A DNA stretch of 26,131 nucleotides from Bacteroidales bacterium (lineage in GTDB: Bacteria > Bacteroidota > Bacteroidia > Bacteroidales > UBA932), in assembly GCA_020026275.1 (NCBI GenBank), contig JAHHQQ010000026.1:1-26131 (forward strand), read 5' to 3'. The notes beneath the pieces were generated by a model. It saw only the letters and a program-made list of their open reading frames with translations. It did no database searches and was not told where the DNA came from. Shown here piece after piece: positions 16,209-22,648 of this stretch (position 1 is its first letter; each line of letters starts with the position of its first letter). A program made the translations under genes and the position numbers.

Positions 16209-17216
16209 TTAAATCAAATGTTCGGTCAGTTCCTTCATCTTCTTGCGGGCGGAAGCATGATTGTAGAGCACGTCGTAGACCATTTGTGCGATCGGCAGGT
16301 CAATCTGGTGCTTCTGGTTGATCTGATGGAGGCAGCTGGAGGCGAAATAGCCTTCCGCCACCATGGTCATTTCGTTCAGGGCACTCTTGATGGTACAGCC
16401 ATGACCGATCAGCAGCCCCAGTCGCCTGTTTCGGCTATAGGTGGAATAGCAGGTGACCAGCAAGTCTCCAAGGCAGGCCGATTTCATGGTATTGCGCTGG
16501 TCCGGATAGCTCTCCTGAATGAAACGGGTCAGTTCGTTGGCGGCATTGGCAATCAGGACGGCCTGGAAGTTCTCGCCATATCCAAGACCGACTGCCATAC
16601 CCACTGCCAGCGCATAGATGTTCTTCAGGATGGCGGCATATTCAATTCCGTACAAATCCGTGGAATAGCTCATGTGCAGGGATGGGGAGGCGAACTTCTC
16701 TCCCAACAGATGGGCATTTTCCAGATCGGTGCAGACCATGGTCAGATAGGAAAGTTTCCCTCTGGAGACCTCTTCTGCATGAGAAGGTCCGGTAAAGACT
16801 CCCAACTGTTTGAAGGATACATTGTAATGGTCGTGGATATATTCTACGATTGTGCAGTAGTCATCGGGCACGATACCTTTGATGGCAGAAATGATGAATT
16901 TGTCGCTCAAAGAGACAGTCAGAGGCTCCAGAAAAGTTTTCAGATAGGCCGAAGGGCAAGCCAGCACAATGATTTCCGATTCGGAAACCACTTTGTCAAG
17001 GTCATTTGACGGGAAAATGAGGGACCGGTCAAACTCGACATCATTGAGGTAACGGGGATTGATTCCTTCATTGACAAGAGATTCAAGCACTTCCGGATTC
17101 CGGACATACCAGTTGATGCTCTCTCCATTGTGTTCAAGCAGCTTGACGATAGCGGTCGCCCAGCTACCGTAGCCGATCACCGCTATACGGGCATCTTTGC
17201 TGATTTTATATTCCAT
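16209..17216 (-). CDS. gpsA: NAD(P)-dependent glycerol-3-phosphate dehydrogenase
   Basis: A 335-aa cytosolic enzyme reducing dihydroxyacetone phosphate to sn-glycerol-3-phosphate, the backbone for phospholipids. The Rossmann motif is IAVIGYGSWATAI (residues 11-23). The NAD-fold continues to about 160 (AIKGIVPD, GVFTGPSHAEE), then the substrate domain with catalytic Lys198 in AAILKNIYALAVGMAVGLGYGEN and the signature GDLLVTCYSTYSRNRRLG (about 250-267). Length is normal. It heads a two-gene minus-strand unit with the histidine phosphatase. TATCTTTG on the minus strand at 17252-17245 gives a leader of roughly 20 nt. The promoter region is shared with the divergent acyl-ACP thioesterase, another membrane-lipid gene. 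Confidence 0.95.
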   Translation of the reverse strand: MEYKISKDARIAVIGYGSWATAIVKLLEHNGESINWYVRNPEVLESLVNEGINPRYLNDVEFDRSLIFPSNDLDKVVSESEIIVLACPSAYLKTFLEPLTVSLSDKFIISAIKGIVPDDYCTIVEYIHDHYNVSFKQLGVFTGPSHAEEVSRGKLSYLTMVCTDLENAHLLGEKFASPSLHMSYSTDLYGIEYAAILKNIYALAVGMAVGLGYGENFQAVLIANAANELTRFIQESYPDQRNTMKSACLGDLLVTCYSTYSRNRRLGLLIGHGCTIKSALNEMTMVAEGYFASSCLHQINQKHQIDLPIAQMVYDVLYNHASARKKMKELTEHLI

Positions 17217-17244
17217 GATTGCATTTCTTAATATTGGTTTGATA

Positions 17245-17252
17245 CAAAGATA
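17245..17252 (-). promoter_or_regulatory. Bacteroidetes -7 element for gpsA
   Basis: The minus strand reads TATCTTTG, an exact -7 match 28 bases upstream of the gpsA ATG. No well-spaced -33 TTTG is visible. Confidence 0.5.
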
Positions 17253-17291
17253 TCAAAATATATCATTAAGAATGCCTATCTTTACAATTCA

Positions 17292-17299
17292 TAATTTTG
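17292..17299 (+). promoter_or_regulatory. Bacteroidetes -7 element for the acyl-ACP thioesterase
   Basis: TAATTTTG matches TAnnTTTG and ends only six bases before the thioesterase ATG at 17306, which would make the message leaderless or nearly so. A weaker TATCTTTA at 17277-17284 is an alternative giving a leader of about 15 nt. Confidence 0.4.
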
Positions 17300-17305
17300 C
17301 AGACC

Positions 17306-18088
17306 ATGGAAACCTACCAACAGACATATACTATATCCGTCATGGATATGGACATTTCCTATCGCATTACTCCCAATGCCATCTTACATTATTTTCAGGA
17401 TACTTTCGCCCGTTTTCTGACGACCAGAAGATTGGCCGCTTTCGACATCATCAAGAAGAACCTGATCTGGGTCATTACAGATTTTGAAACGACATTTGTC
17501 AAAGAACGTCCGCTTTGGTCGTCTGAAGTCAGGATGAAGGTGCAGATTAACGAGATCTCTCTGGTCCGGATTTCATTGGGATACCAATTTTATGATTCCA
17601 ATGATGAAGTTTTTGCTGAAGGAACCAGCACTTGGGCCATGTTGGATACCGTGAGCAGGCGTCCGTTTCCTTGCAAGGAAATGATGGAGGCCGGCGGAAT
17701 GACTGAAACAGGCGTTGTTCCCAAACGCACCAGGCTGCCGAAGGCTCCGGACCACTCACTGGTGCAGAGCGTCCACCATCAGGTCAATGTGACCGACCTG
17801 GATTTCAACGGACATGTATCCAACCGCACCTATCTGGCCATAGCCCTGGGTACGTTCACTCCAGAATTCATCCGGAACTTCTCTCCTCGGTACCTGCATA
17901 TCAAGTTCAAGAAGGAATCCTTCTTCGGACAGAGCCTGACCTGCAACGTCTGTCAGGACGAGAATCATCACTATTGGTACGATATCCTGAATGGGGAAGG
18001 CGAGGACCTGTGCAATGTCTATGCGGAATGGGAAGAACATGAGACAGGCTATGCGGGAGACGTGTCCGACCTGATCCCGAGAAAATAG
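17306..18088 (+). CDS. Acyl-ACP thioesterase (FatA/FatB-like, double hot-dog)
   Basis: A 260-aa cytosolic enzyme hydrolysing acyl-ACP to free fatty acid and ACP, setting chain length and supplying free fatty acids. I choose ATG 17306 (METYQQTYTISVMDMD) over an in-frame TTG nine bases upstream. Two hot-dog domains are visible. The first is about 5-125 (ISYRITPNAILHYFQDTFARF, WVITDFETTFVKERPLW, WAMLDTVSRRPFP). The second is about 150-255 with the catalytic-region motif VTDLDFNGHVSNRTYL (Asn and His) and YLHIKFKKESFFGQ. Length matches bacterial single-chain members. It is transcribed divergently from gpsA and ends before a strong bidirectional hairpin. Confidence 0.9.
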   Translation: METYQQTYTISVMDMDISYRITPNAILHYFQDTFARFLTTRRLAAFDIIKKNLIWVITDFETTFVKERPLWSSEVRMKVQINEISLVRISLGYQFYDSNDEVFAEGTSTWAMLDTVSRRPFPCKEMMEAGGMTETGVVPKRTRLPKAPDHSLVQSVHHQVNVTDLDFNGHVSNRTYLAIALGTFTPEFIRNFSPRYLHIKFKKESFFGQSLTCNVCQDENHHYWYDILNGEGEDLCNVYAEWEEHETGYAGDVSDLIPRK

Positions 18089-18119
18089 CTTCCCCGAAAA
18101 CGGGAAATGAGAATGTCAC

Positions 18120-18153
18120 AAGAGAGGCACTCCCAGTCAGGGGTGCCTCTCTT
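18120..18153. terminator. Bidirectional terminator between thioesterase and CDF transporter
   Basis: Bases 18120-18133 pair with 18140-18153 in a 14-bp stem (one wobble) around a 6-nt loop. On the plus strand the stem ends in CTCTT and is followed by GTTGTTC. It lies between two convergent genes (stops at 18088 and 18189) and should terminate both. Confidence 0.8.
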
Positions 18154-18188
18154 GTTGTTCCGTCAGACGGGCTGACGGAGATTCGTAC

Positions 18189-19172
18189 TTATTCAGCAAA
18201 TTCGTGCTCGTGTTCGTGCTCATGGCAGCCGTCGCAACTGGTCAGACAGTCGATGCCCGGTTTCTCGAATTCCATGGTGACATGCTCGACATTGTACTCG
18301 TGGATGACGTGCAGGATGGCCTTCTTGATGCTCAAGGTATCCTCATCTTCCGTCACGACATGGATGCTCATCACATTGGACTCGCCGTCCAGACTCCATA
18401 TATGAAAATCGTGGATAGATTCGACTCCTTTGACCGCCTCGATGTCTTTCTTCAGGTCCGCGATGCTGATGTCATCCGGCGCTCCCTGCAGCAGTACCCT
18501 GAAAATGGAATGGAAGTTGCCGAACACATTATAGAGGACCCAGATGCTGATGCCTATGGACAGGACAGGGTCAATCCAAGGCCAGTCGGTGAACTTCATG
18601 ACGACACTTGCAATCAGCACGGCAATCCAACCCAGCACATCTTCCATGATGTGGAGATAGACCGCTCTTTCGTTGAGGGAAGTTCCGCGATGCACACCCA
18701 AGGCAGCGCCGCCGTTGAACAGGATTCCCAAAATAGAAATCCAAATCATGCCGGTGGCATTGATGGCTTCGGGATGTAGAATGCGCTTGGTTGCCTCCAC
18801 AAAAATGAAAATGGAACTGACGGTCAGGATGGCTGACAGAAACAAGCTGCCCAACAGAGAGTAACGCTTGTATCCATAAGTGTAGTTGGCATCACGGGAT
18901 TGTTTGGACTTTCTCTGCATGAACCAGGCGAAGCCAAGAGACAGACAGTCTCCGAAATCGTGCAGCGCATCGGACAGGATGGCGATACTGTTGGTGAACA
19001 GCCCGCCGACCACTTCGACAACCACAAAGAAAGCATTCAGGAAAAATGCGGTGGCAATGTTCTTTTCAGAGTCACCATGCATATGGTGATGATGGCCATG
19101 TCCATGCTGATGGACGTGAGCAGGTGCCTGTTCTGTCCGTCCGGTCTCATTGAGGGTCTTTTCTTCTTTCAT
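18189..19172 (-). CDS. Cation diffusion facilitator (CDF) family metal efflux protein, CzcD/ZitB-like
   Basis: A proton-coupled exporter of Zn2+ or a similar divalent metal in the inner membrane, 327 aa from ATG 19172. A longer frame reaches 19283, but the candidate promoter at 19266-19259 lies inside that extension, which argues for the shorter start. A His-rich N-terminus (HVHQHGHGHHHHMHG, about 19-33) precedes six membrane segments. The metal site is visible as SDALHDFGD in TM2 (Asp68, His71, Asp75 region) and HIMEDVLGW in TM5. The C-terminal cytoplasmic domain (about 225-310) ends in CLTSCDGCHEHEHEHEFAE, another His/Cys-rich metal-binding tail. It is divergent from a Fur/Zur-type regulator, a pairing that points to metal-responsive control. 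Confidence 0.92.
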   Translation of the reverse strand: MKEEKTLNETGRTEQAPAHVHQHGHGHHHHMHGDSEKNIATAFFLNAFFVVVEVVGGLFTNSIAILSDALHDFGDCLSLGFAWFMQRKSKQSRDANYTYGYKRYSLLGSLFLSAILTVSSIFIFVEATKRILHPEAINATGMIWISILGILFNGGAALGVHRGTSLNERAVYLHIMEDVLGWIAVLIASVVMKFTDWPWIDPVLSIGISIWVLYNVFGNFHSIFRVLLQGAPDDISIADLKKDIEAVKGVESIHDFHIWSLDGESNVMSIHVVTEDEDTLSIKKAILHVIHEYNVEHVTMEFEKPGIDCLTSCDGCHEHEHEHEFAE

Positions 19173-19258
19173 GTCAGAATAATTTTCAATTGATTCATGT
19201 TGGGTAGCGGTCCCGGCACTGGCAGAACCAGTCTGTACCTTTTCTGCCCCTGTCAAGA

Positions 19259-19266
19259 CAAAAGTA
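19259..19266 (-). promoter_or_regulatory. Bacteroidetes -7 element for the CDF gene
   Basis: The minus strand reads TACTTTTG, matching TAnnTTTG, 86 bases upstream of the preferred CDF ATG. The palindrome at 19278-19294 lies 12-28 bases further upstream, across the spacer and -33 region. Confidence 0.45.
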
Positions 19267-19277
19267 GAATAAAGTTC

Positions 19278-19294
19278 TTGCAACCTGGTTGCAA
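19278..19294. promoter_or_regulatory. Perfect 17-bp palindrome, candidate Fur/Zur operator
   Basis: TTGCAACCTGGTTGCAA has two perfect 8-bp arms around a central T. It sits between the divergent CDF and Fur-family genes and overlaps the region where RNA polymerase would contact the CDF promoter. Size and symmetry fit a dimeric Fur-family site. A degenerate relative, TTGCAAAAGTTACAA at 19356-19370, overlaps the regulator's own -7 element, suggesting possible autoregulation. Binding is inferred only. Confidence 0.55.
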
Positions 19295-19350
19295 TTTATT
19301 TAGAATGATTCAAAATTGTGAAAAACGTCCCAGGTTTGGTGATTTGTATG

Positions 19351-19358
19351 TATATTTG
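19351..19358 (+). promoter_or_regulatory. Bacteroidetes -7 element for the Fur-family regulator
   Basis: TATATTTG followed by C matches TAnnTTTG, 27 bases before the ATG at 19386, giving a leader of roughly 20 nt. TTTG motifs at 19335 and 19343 are too close to be a canonical -33. Confidence 0.5.
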
Positions 19359-19385
19359 CAAAAGTTACAAGCAAGAAAGGTCATC

Positions 19386-19811
19386 ATGAGTGAAACTGAA
19401 AAGATACTGAAAGGTCATGAAGTCAGACTGACTGCCATGAGACTGTTCGTCTACAAGACCATGGAAACATTTGAAAACACCTTCAGCCTGGCCGATCTGG
19501 AAGAGAAACTGGACACGGTGGACAAGTCCACTATCTTCCGTACGCTCAATACTTTCTGCGAACATCACCTCTTGCATGAAATTGAAGATGGGAGCGGCTC
19601 CAAAAAATATTGCCTCTGTCATAGCGACCATCGCTGCCATATAGAAGAAATGCACTGTCATTTCTATTGTGAGAAATGCAAGAAAACCTATTGTCTGACC
19701 CATGCCCATATTCCGGCAATCAGTTATCCGGAAGGTTTCATACCTGAGACAGCAGAATATGTCATCAAAGGACTGTGTCCTGAATGCAGCCACAAGGCTA
19801 TAGAAGAATAG
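19386..19811 (+). CDS. Fur-family metalloregulator, probably Zur-like
   Basis: A 141-aa dimeric metal-sensing repressor. The start is ATG 19386 (MSETEKILKGHEVRLTAMRL); the frame is open further upstream, but that stretch contains the promoter. Residues about 8-80 are the winged helix (VRLTAMRLFVYKTM, FSLADLEEKLDTVDKSTIFRTLNTFCEHHLL). The dimerisation domain is rich in ligands: HSDHRCH, HCHFYCEKC (Cys95, Cys98), THAH, and CPEC (Cys131, Cys134), the last two CxxC pairs forming the structural zinc site. Divergent linkage to a CDF exporter suggests zinc sensing, but Fur, Zur, Mur and PerR cannot be told apart with certainty from sequence alone. An orphan ORF follows 42 bp downstream. Confidence 0.88.
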   Translation: MSETEKILKGHEVRLTAMRLFVYKTMETFENTFSLADLEEKLDTVDKSTIFRTLNTFCEHHLLHEIEDGSGSKKYCLCHSDHRCHIEEMHCHFYCEKCKKTYCLTHAHIPAISYPEGFIPETAEYVIKGLCPECSHKAIEE

Positions 19812-19853
19812 AGGATCAGAAAATTCCTTAAATGAATTGTCAGCATTGGCACA

Positions 19854-20252
19854 ATGATTGGATATGTGGTTTTAAAAATAGAGAATATGCTTGATCCGAA
19901 TTATACTTCCAAAAGTCGTTATTGTTTTCATATCAATAAATATTTTGTCTATACCAATGATGAGAATATAGCAGGTATTTATTTCGATATCCGTGAACTG
20001 CTGGAGCGGGATTGCCGGATCAGAAATGAATATGCGCTTACAGTAAATGACATGCTGGTCAAGTTCAACCGTTTTCTGAACGAGACGAACCAGCAGAATT
20101 CTGAACTGGGGACCAAAGTGCAGGAGAAGATGCGCCAGGCATTCACTTATCTCTCCACTTTGGAGAATGGGGTGACACTGGCCCGCAAGAACATCCTTTC
20201 CTGCATTGAAGATATCATCGTGCTTTCCGGCGGAATGCCTCGGCTGATTTAG
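19854..20252 (+). CDS. Hypothetical protein of 132 aa next to the Fur-family gene
   Basis: I do not recognise this protein. It is soluble in appearance, with no signal peptide or membrane segment. The first half is probably beta-rich (YCFHINKYFVYTNDENIAGIYFDIREL) and the second half helical (VNDMLVKFNRFLNETNQQNSELGTKVQEKMRQAFTYLSTLENGVTLARKNILSCIEDIIVLSGG). ATG 19887 (MLDPNYTSK), preceded by an A-rich stretch, is an alternative start that would remove 11 residues. Codon use looks like the neighbours and the frame is the only long one, so it is probably real. It lies 42 bp after the metalloregulator on the same strand and may be cotranscribed. A strong terminator follows at 20313. Confidence 0.65.
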   Translation: MIGYVVLKIENMLDPNYTSKSRYCFHINKYFVYTNDENIAGIYFDIRELLERDCRIRNEYALTVNDMLVKFNRFLNETNQQNSELGTKVQEKMRQAFTYLSTLENGVTLARKNILSCIEDIIVLSGGMPRLI

Positions 20253-20312
20253 GGACTCCATCTTGAAAGTATCAGGTCCGGTCCGTATGGCAGAGACCTC
20301 TTTTCGCTTGTT

Positions 20313-20343
20313 CACCTTGCCTCTTGCTGGCAAGGTGTTTTTT
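20313..20343 (+). terminator. Rho-independent terminator
   Basis: CACCTTGCC and GGCAAGGTG form a perfect 9-bp stem with a 7-nt loop, followed immediately by six T residues. It closes the Fur-family/hypothetical unit just ahead of the ABC operon promoter and is the most canonical terminator in the window. Confidence 0.9.
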
Positions 20344-20373
20344 ATAGCTGTTCTTCATTTTCTTCAAAAAATG

Positions 20374-20404
20374 TTTGTTTCTTCTAAAAAAACATCTACA
20401 TTTG
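20374..20404 (+). promoter_or_regulatory. Bacteroidetes promoter of the ABC/GntR operon (-33 TTTG, -7 TAnnTTTG)
   Basis: TTTG at 20374-20377 is separated by exactly 19 bases from TACATTTG at 20397-20404, the canonical spacing for the Bacteroidetes primary sigma factor. It is the best-formed promoter in the window. Transcription would start around 20411, about 50 bases before the ATPase ATG and inside the inverted repeat described separately. Confidence 0.8.
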
Positions 20405-20405
20405 C

Positions 20406-20429
20406 AGTGTATTAATTCACTGATACACT
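20406..20429. promoter_or_regulatory. Inverted repeat at the transcription start, candidate GntR (YtrA) operator
   Basis: AGTGTAT at 20406-20412 is mirrored by ATACACT at 20423-20429, a perfect 7-bp inverted repeat with a 10-bp centre, placed directly after the -7 element. The TAATTCA string also recurs just after each arm. YtrA-type GntR proteins usually repress their own operons through such GTGTAT...ATACAC-like sites, and a YtrA-type gene is third in this operon. Binding is inferred. Confidence 0.6.
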
Positions 20430-20460
20430 AATTCAATAAAGAAATTTTAAAACGAACGCT

Positions 20461-21432
20461 ATGATAAAGATTGAAAATCTAGCCTTCAGCTATGGCACCA
20501 ATCAGGTGCTGAAAAACATCAACCTGACTCTTCAGGATGGTCATATCTACGGACTGCTTGGTGAAAACGGAGTGGGGAAGACCACCTTGCTGACTCTTCT
20601 CTGCGGATTGAAGAAATGCAAGGAAGGGTTCATTGAGATGGACGGGCTGCAGCCTTACAGCCGGAGACCTTCTATTTTGGGAAACCTGTTCTATCTGAGC
20701 GATGAAGTGGCGGCCATCAACGTGAAAGCGGTCGACTTCGCTCGCAACTACGGTCCTTTCTGGCCTCATTTCAGCCTGGAGACCTTCATGGAAATCATGC
20801 AGGTTCTGGAAAATGATCCGCAGCAGAAGATGAACCGGATGTCTTTCGGCCAGCTCAAGAAGACCTACATCGCCTTCGCCCTGGCCTGCCGATGCAAATA
20901 TCTGTTCATGGACGAGCCGACCAACGGCCTGGACATTCCGTCCAAATCCCAGTTCAGGAAGGCGGTGATGAAATATACTGCTGAAGATTCCATCGTGCTC
21001 ATCTCCACCCATCAGGTGCGTGACCTCGAGGACATCATCGATCCCATCATCATCCTGGACAGCCATGAGGTGCTGCTCAATGCCAGCCTGGAGGAAATTT
21101 CCGACCGGCTCTGGTTCAACTATGGCAGCGAATACCGTCAGGATGCCCTCTACACGGAGCAGACTCTGTCTGGAATGATTCAGGTCTGCCTCAATGCCGG
21201 AAAGGTGGAGAGCAAAGTCAATGTGGAGGCGCTATTCAATACCGCCCATCTGCACAAGGACTTGATCAGAGCCACTTTTGCAGCTGCCGGTAGGGAAGCC
21301 GATCCGCAGCCGGTGGAGGCGAAGGAAACAGCCGCATCTGCTGAGGAAGAGCAGGAAACAGCCGCTTCTCCGGTGGACCGTGAAGATGAAACTCGTTTCA
21401 TGCCTCACGATGATGAACCTCAAAACAATTAA
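20461..21432 (+). CDS. ABC transporter ATP-binding protein
   Basis: A 323-aa ATPase energising the membrane protein encoded next. Walker A is GENGVGKT (34-41), the signature is a variant MSFGQ (127-131), and Walker B is YLFMDEPTNGLD (about 147-158), with STHQVRDLED as the switch-His region. The core ends near residue 225. The rest is an extension: a helical stretch (MIQVCLNAGKVESKVNVEALFNT) and a low-complexity acidic Ala/Glu tail with a repeated ETAAS motif, ending DDEPQNN, unusual for a YtrB-type ATPase. It is first in an operon under a strong promoter; the permease start is 11 bp after its stop. Substrate is unknown; homologous YtrA-controlled transporters elsewhere respond to cell-envelope stress. 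Confidence 0.92.
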   Translation: MIKIENLAFSYGTNQVLKNINLTLQDGHIYGLLGENGVGKTTLLTLLCGLKKCKEGFIEMDGLQPYSRRPSILGNLFYLSDEVAAINVKAVDFARNYGPFWPHFSLETFMEIMQVLENDPQQKMNRMSFGQLKKTYIAFALACRCKYLFMDEPTNGLDIPSKSQFRKAVMKYTAEDSIVLISTHQVRDLEDIIDPIIILDSHEVLLNASLEEISDRLWFNYGSEYRQDALYTEQTLSGMIQVCLNAGKVESKVNVEALFNTAHLHKDLIRATFAAAGREADPQPVEAKETAASAEEEQETAASPVDREDETRFMPHDDEPQNN

Positions 21433-21442
21433 TAGGAAGATT

Positions 21443-22258
21443 ATGAAAACGAACGATATCTTTGATTTGAAACGCTTCGGCAAATACGTGCTGACCGACG
21501 GAAAATCCTGCATCAACCGCTTTGGTCTCGATGTGCTGACCATGTCATTGGCCGGTCTGGTATTTTATCTCTTTATCGGCCTCGTCCACATGTTCGGACA
21601 GTTGCCGCTCTATCATTACAATCACATCAACAGTATAGTGCTCATGGTGGTGATGTTTATGTGCATCGTGCTGATGTTCGGTTCCAAATGTTATGGATAC
21701 GTGACAGACAAGCGGGCAGGCGGCCTCTATACGATGATGCCGGCCTCCGCATTGGAGAAGACCCTGTCCATTCTGGTCTGGTCCTTCCTCACCCCACTGG
21801 CCTTTTTCACCATCTATCTCGCCGTGGACGGGCTGATCGCTCTGGTGGATCCTCATTACGGTTCCAGCCTCATCAGTCTGGTACTGAGCACAAAGGATGA
21901 ACTGGGCATGCTGACGGAAGAAATGGTGGAAGAGGGGATCAACCTCAATTTCCTGTACAATCCGCTGACCTATATCGATGATGTCATGAATGCTGTCCTT
22001 CTCTTCGTGCTGGGCGCTCTCTGCTTCAAGAAGAACAAGGTGGCGATGACGATTCTGACGCTGATTGTCGTCGGCATGGTCAGTTCCTTCGTGATGGCCC
22101 CAATTCTGCTTGCCGGATTGGACCCGAACGAATTCCTGCAGACCCAGATGCCATTTGTCCTGGAACATCTGCTCTTATTTGACACCCTAAGCGACCTGCT
22201 TGGAATGGTGGGGCTCAGTGTGGCGATCTACTTCCGCCTGAAGACGATTAAATATTGA
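21443..22258 (+). CDS. ABC transporter permease-like integral membrane protein
   Basis: A 271-aa inner-membrane protein and presumed partner of the upstream ATPase. I start at ATG 21443 (MKTNDIFDLKRFGKYV); the frame runs back into the ATPase gene but without plausible protein. About six hydrophobic segments are visible, the clearest being LTMSLAGLVFYLFIGLVHMF, IVLMVVMFMCIVLMFG, LVWSFLTPLAFFTIYLAVDGLIALV, AVLLFVLGALCF, MTILTLIVVGMVSSFVMAPILLAGL and a final LLGMVGLSVAIYF. A cytoplasmic YVTDKRAGGLYTMMPASALEKTLS loop resembles the conserved loop of Bacteroidetes ABC-2-type permeases. The GntR gene begins 26 bp downstream. Whether the transporter imports or exports cannot be told. Confidence 0.82.
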   Translation: MKTNDIFDLKRFGKYVLTDGKSCINRFGLDVLTMSLAGLVFYLFIGLVHMFGQLPLYHYNHINSIVLMVVMFMCIVLMFGSKCYGYVTDKRAGGLYTMMPASALEKTLSILVWSFLTPLAFFTIYLAVDGLIALVDPHYGSSLISLVLSTKDELGMLTEEMVEEGINLNFLYNPLTYIDDVMNAVLLFVLGALCFKKNKVAMTILTLIVVGMVSSFVMAPILLAGLDPNEFLQTQMPFVLEHLLLFDTLSDLLGMVGLSVAIYFRLKTIKY

Positions 22259-22284
22259 TTTTCGATCAACTAAATGGATAGAAT

Positions 22285-22641
22285 ATGGAGTTCAATTCAA
22301 ACAAACCAATCTATATCCAGATCAGTGATTCCATCTGCGAAAAGATTCTTTCGGGAGAATACCCGGAAGAAGGGAGGATCTTGTCGGTACGGGAACTGGG
22401 CGCCGAAATCGGAGTCAATCCCAATACCATCATGAGAAGTTATGAGAAACTGACCGCACAGGGAATCATCTACAACAAGAGAGGCATAGGCTATTTCATC
22501 AGCCCGGACGCCAGGCATCGGATCGTCCAGATCCACAAGTCTGAATTCCTGGAAAATGAACTGCCTGTCCTTGTCCATCGCATGAAACTGCTCGGCATCT
22601 CCCGAGAAGATCTGGACACCATCTGGGAAACCTCAAATTAA
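22285..22641 (+). CDS. GntR-family transcriptional regulator, YtrA subfamily
   Basis: A 118-aa repressor with only the winged-helix domain and a short helical dimerisation tail, the hallmark of the YtrA subfamily. The HTH is clear: IYIQISDSICEKILSGEYPEEGRILSVRELGAEIGVNPNTIMRSYEKLTAQGIIYNKRGIGYFIS (about 9-73), with the usual LSVRELA-like recognition region. The tail (FLENELPVLVHRMKLLGIS) lacks an effector domain, so the signal is probably sensed indirectly. In many operons this regulator gene comes first; here it follows ATPase and permease and precedes a beta-barrel protein by 7 bp. It probably binds the inverted repeat at 20406-20429. Confidence 0.92.
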   Translation: MEFNSNKPIYIQISDSICEKILSGEYPEEGRILSVRELGAEIGVNPNTIMRSYEKLTAQGIIYNKRGIGYFISPDARHRIVQIHKSEFLENELPVLVHRMKLLGISREDLDTIWETSN

Positions 22642-22648
22642 TGGGAAC

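Noticed and set aside
16104..17009. Plus-strand 301-codon open frame opposite gpsA
   Set aside because: Antisense shadow; gpsA is unmistakable on the other strand.
18200..18240. Repeated CGTGCTC/GTGTTC units near the CDF 3' end, first taken for a DNA repeat
   Set aside because: They are simply the codons of the His/Glu-rich C-terminal tail of the CDF protein.
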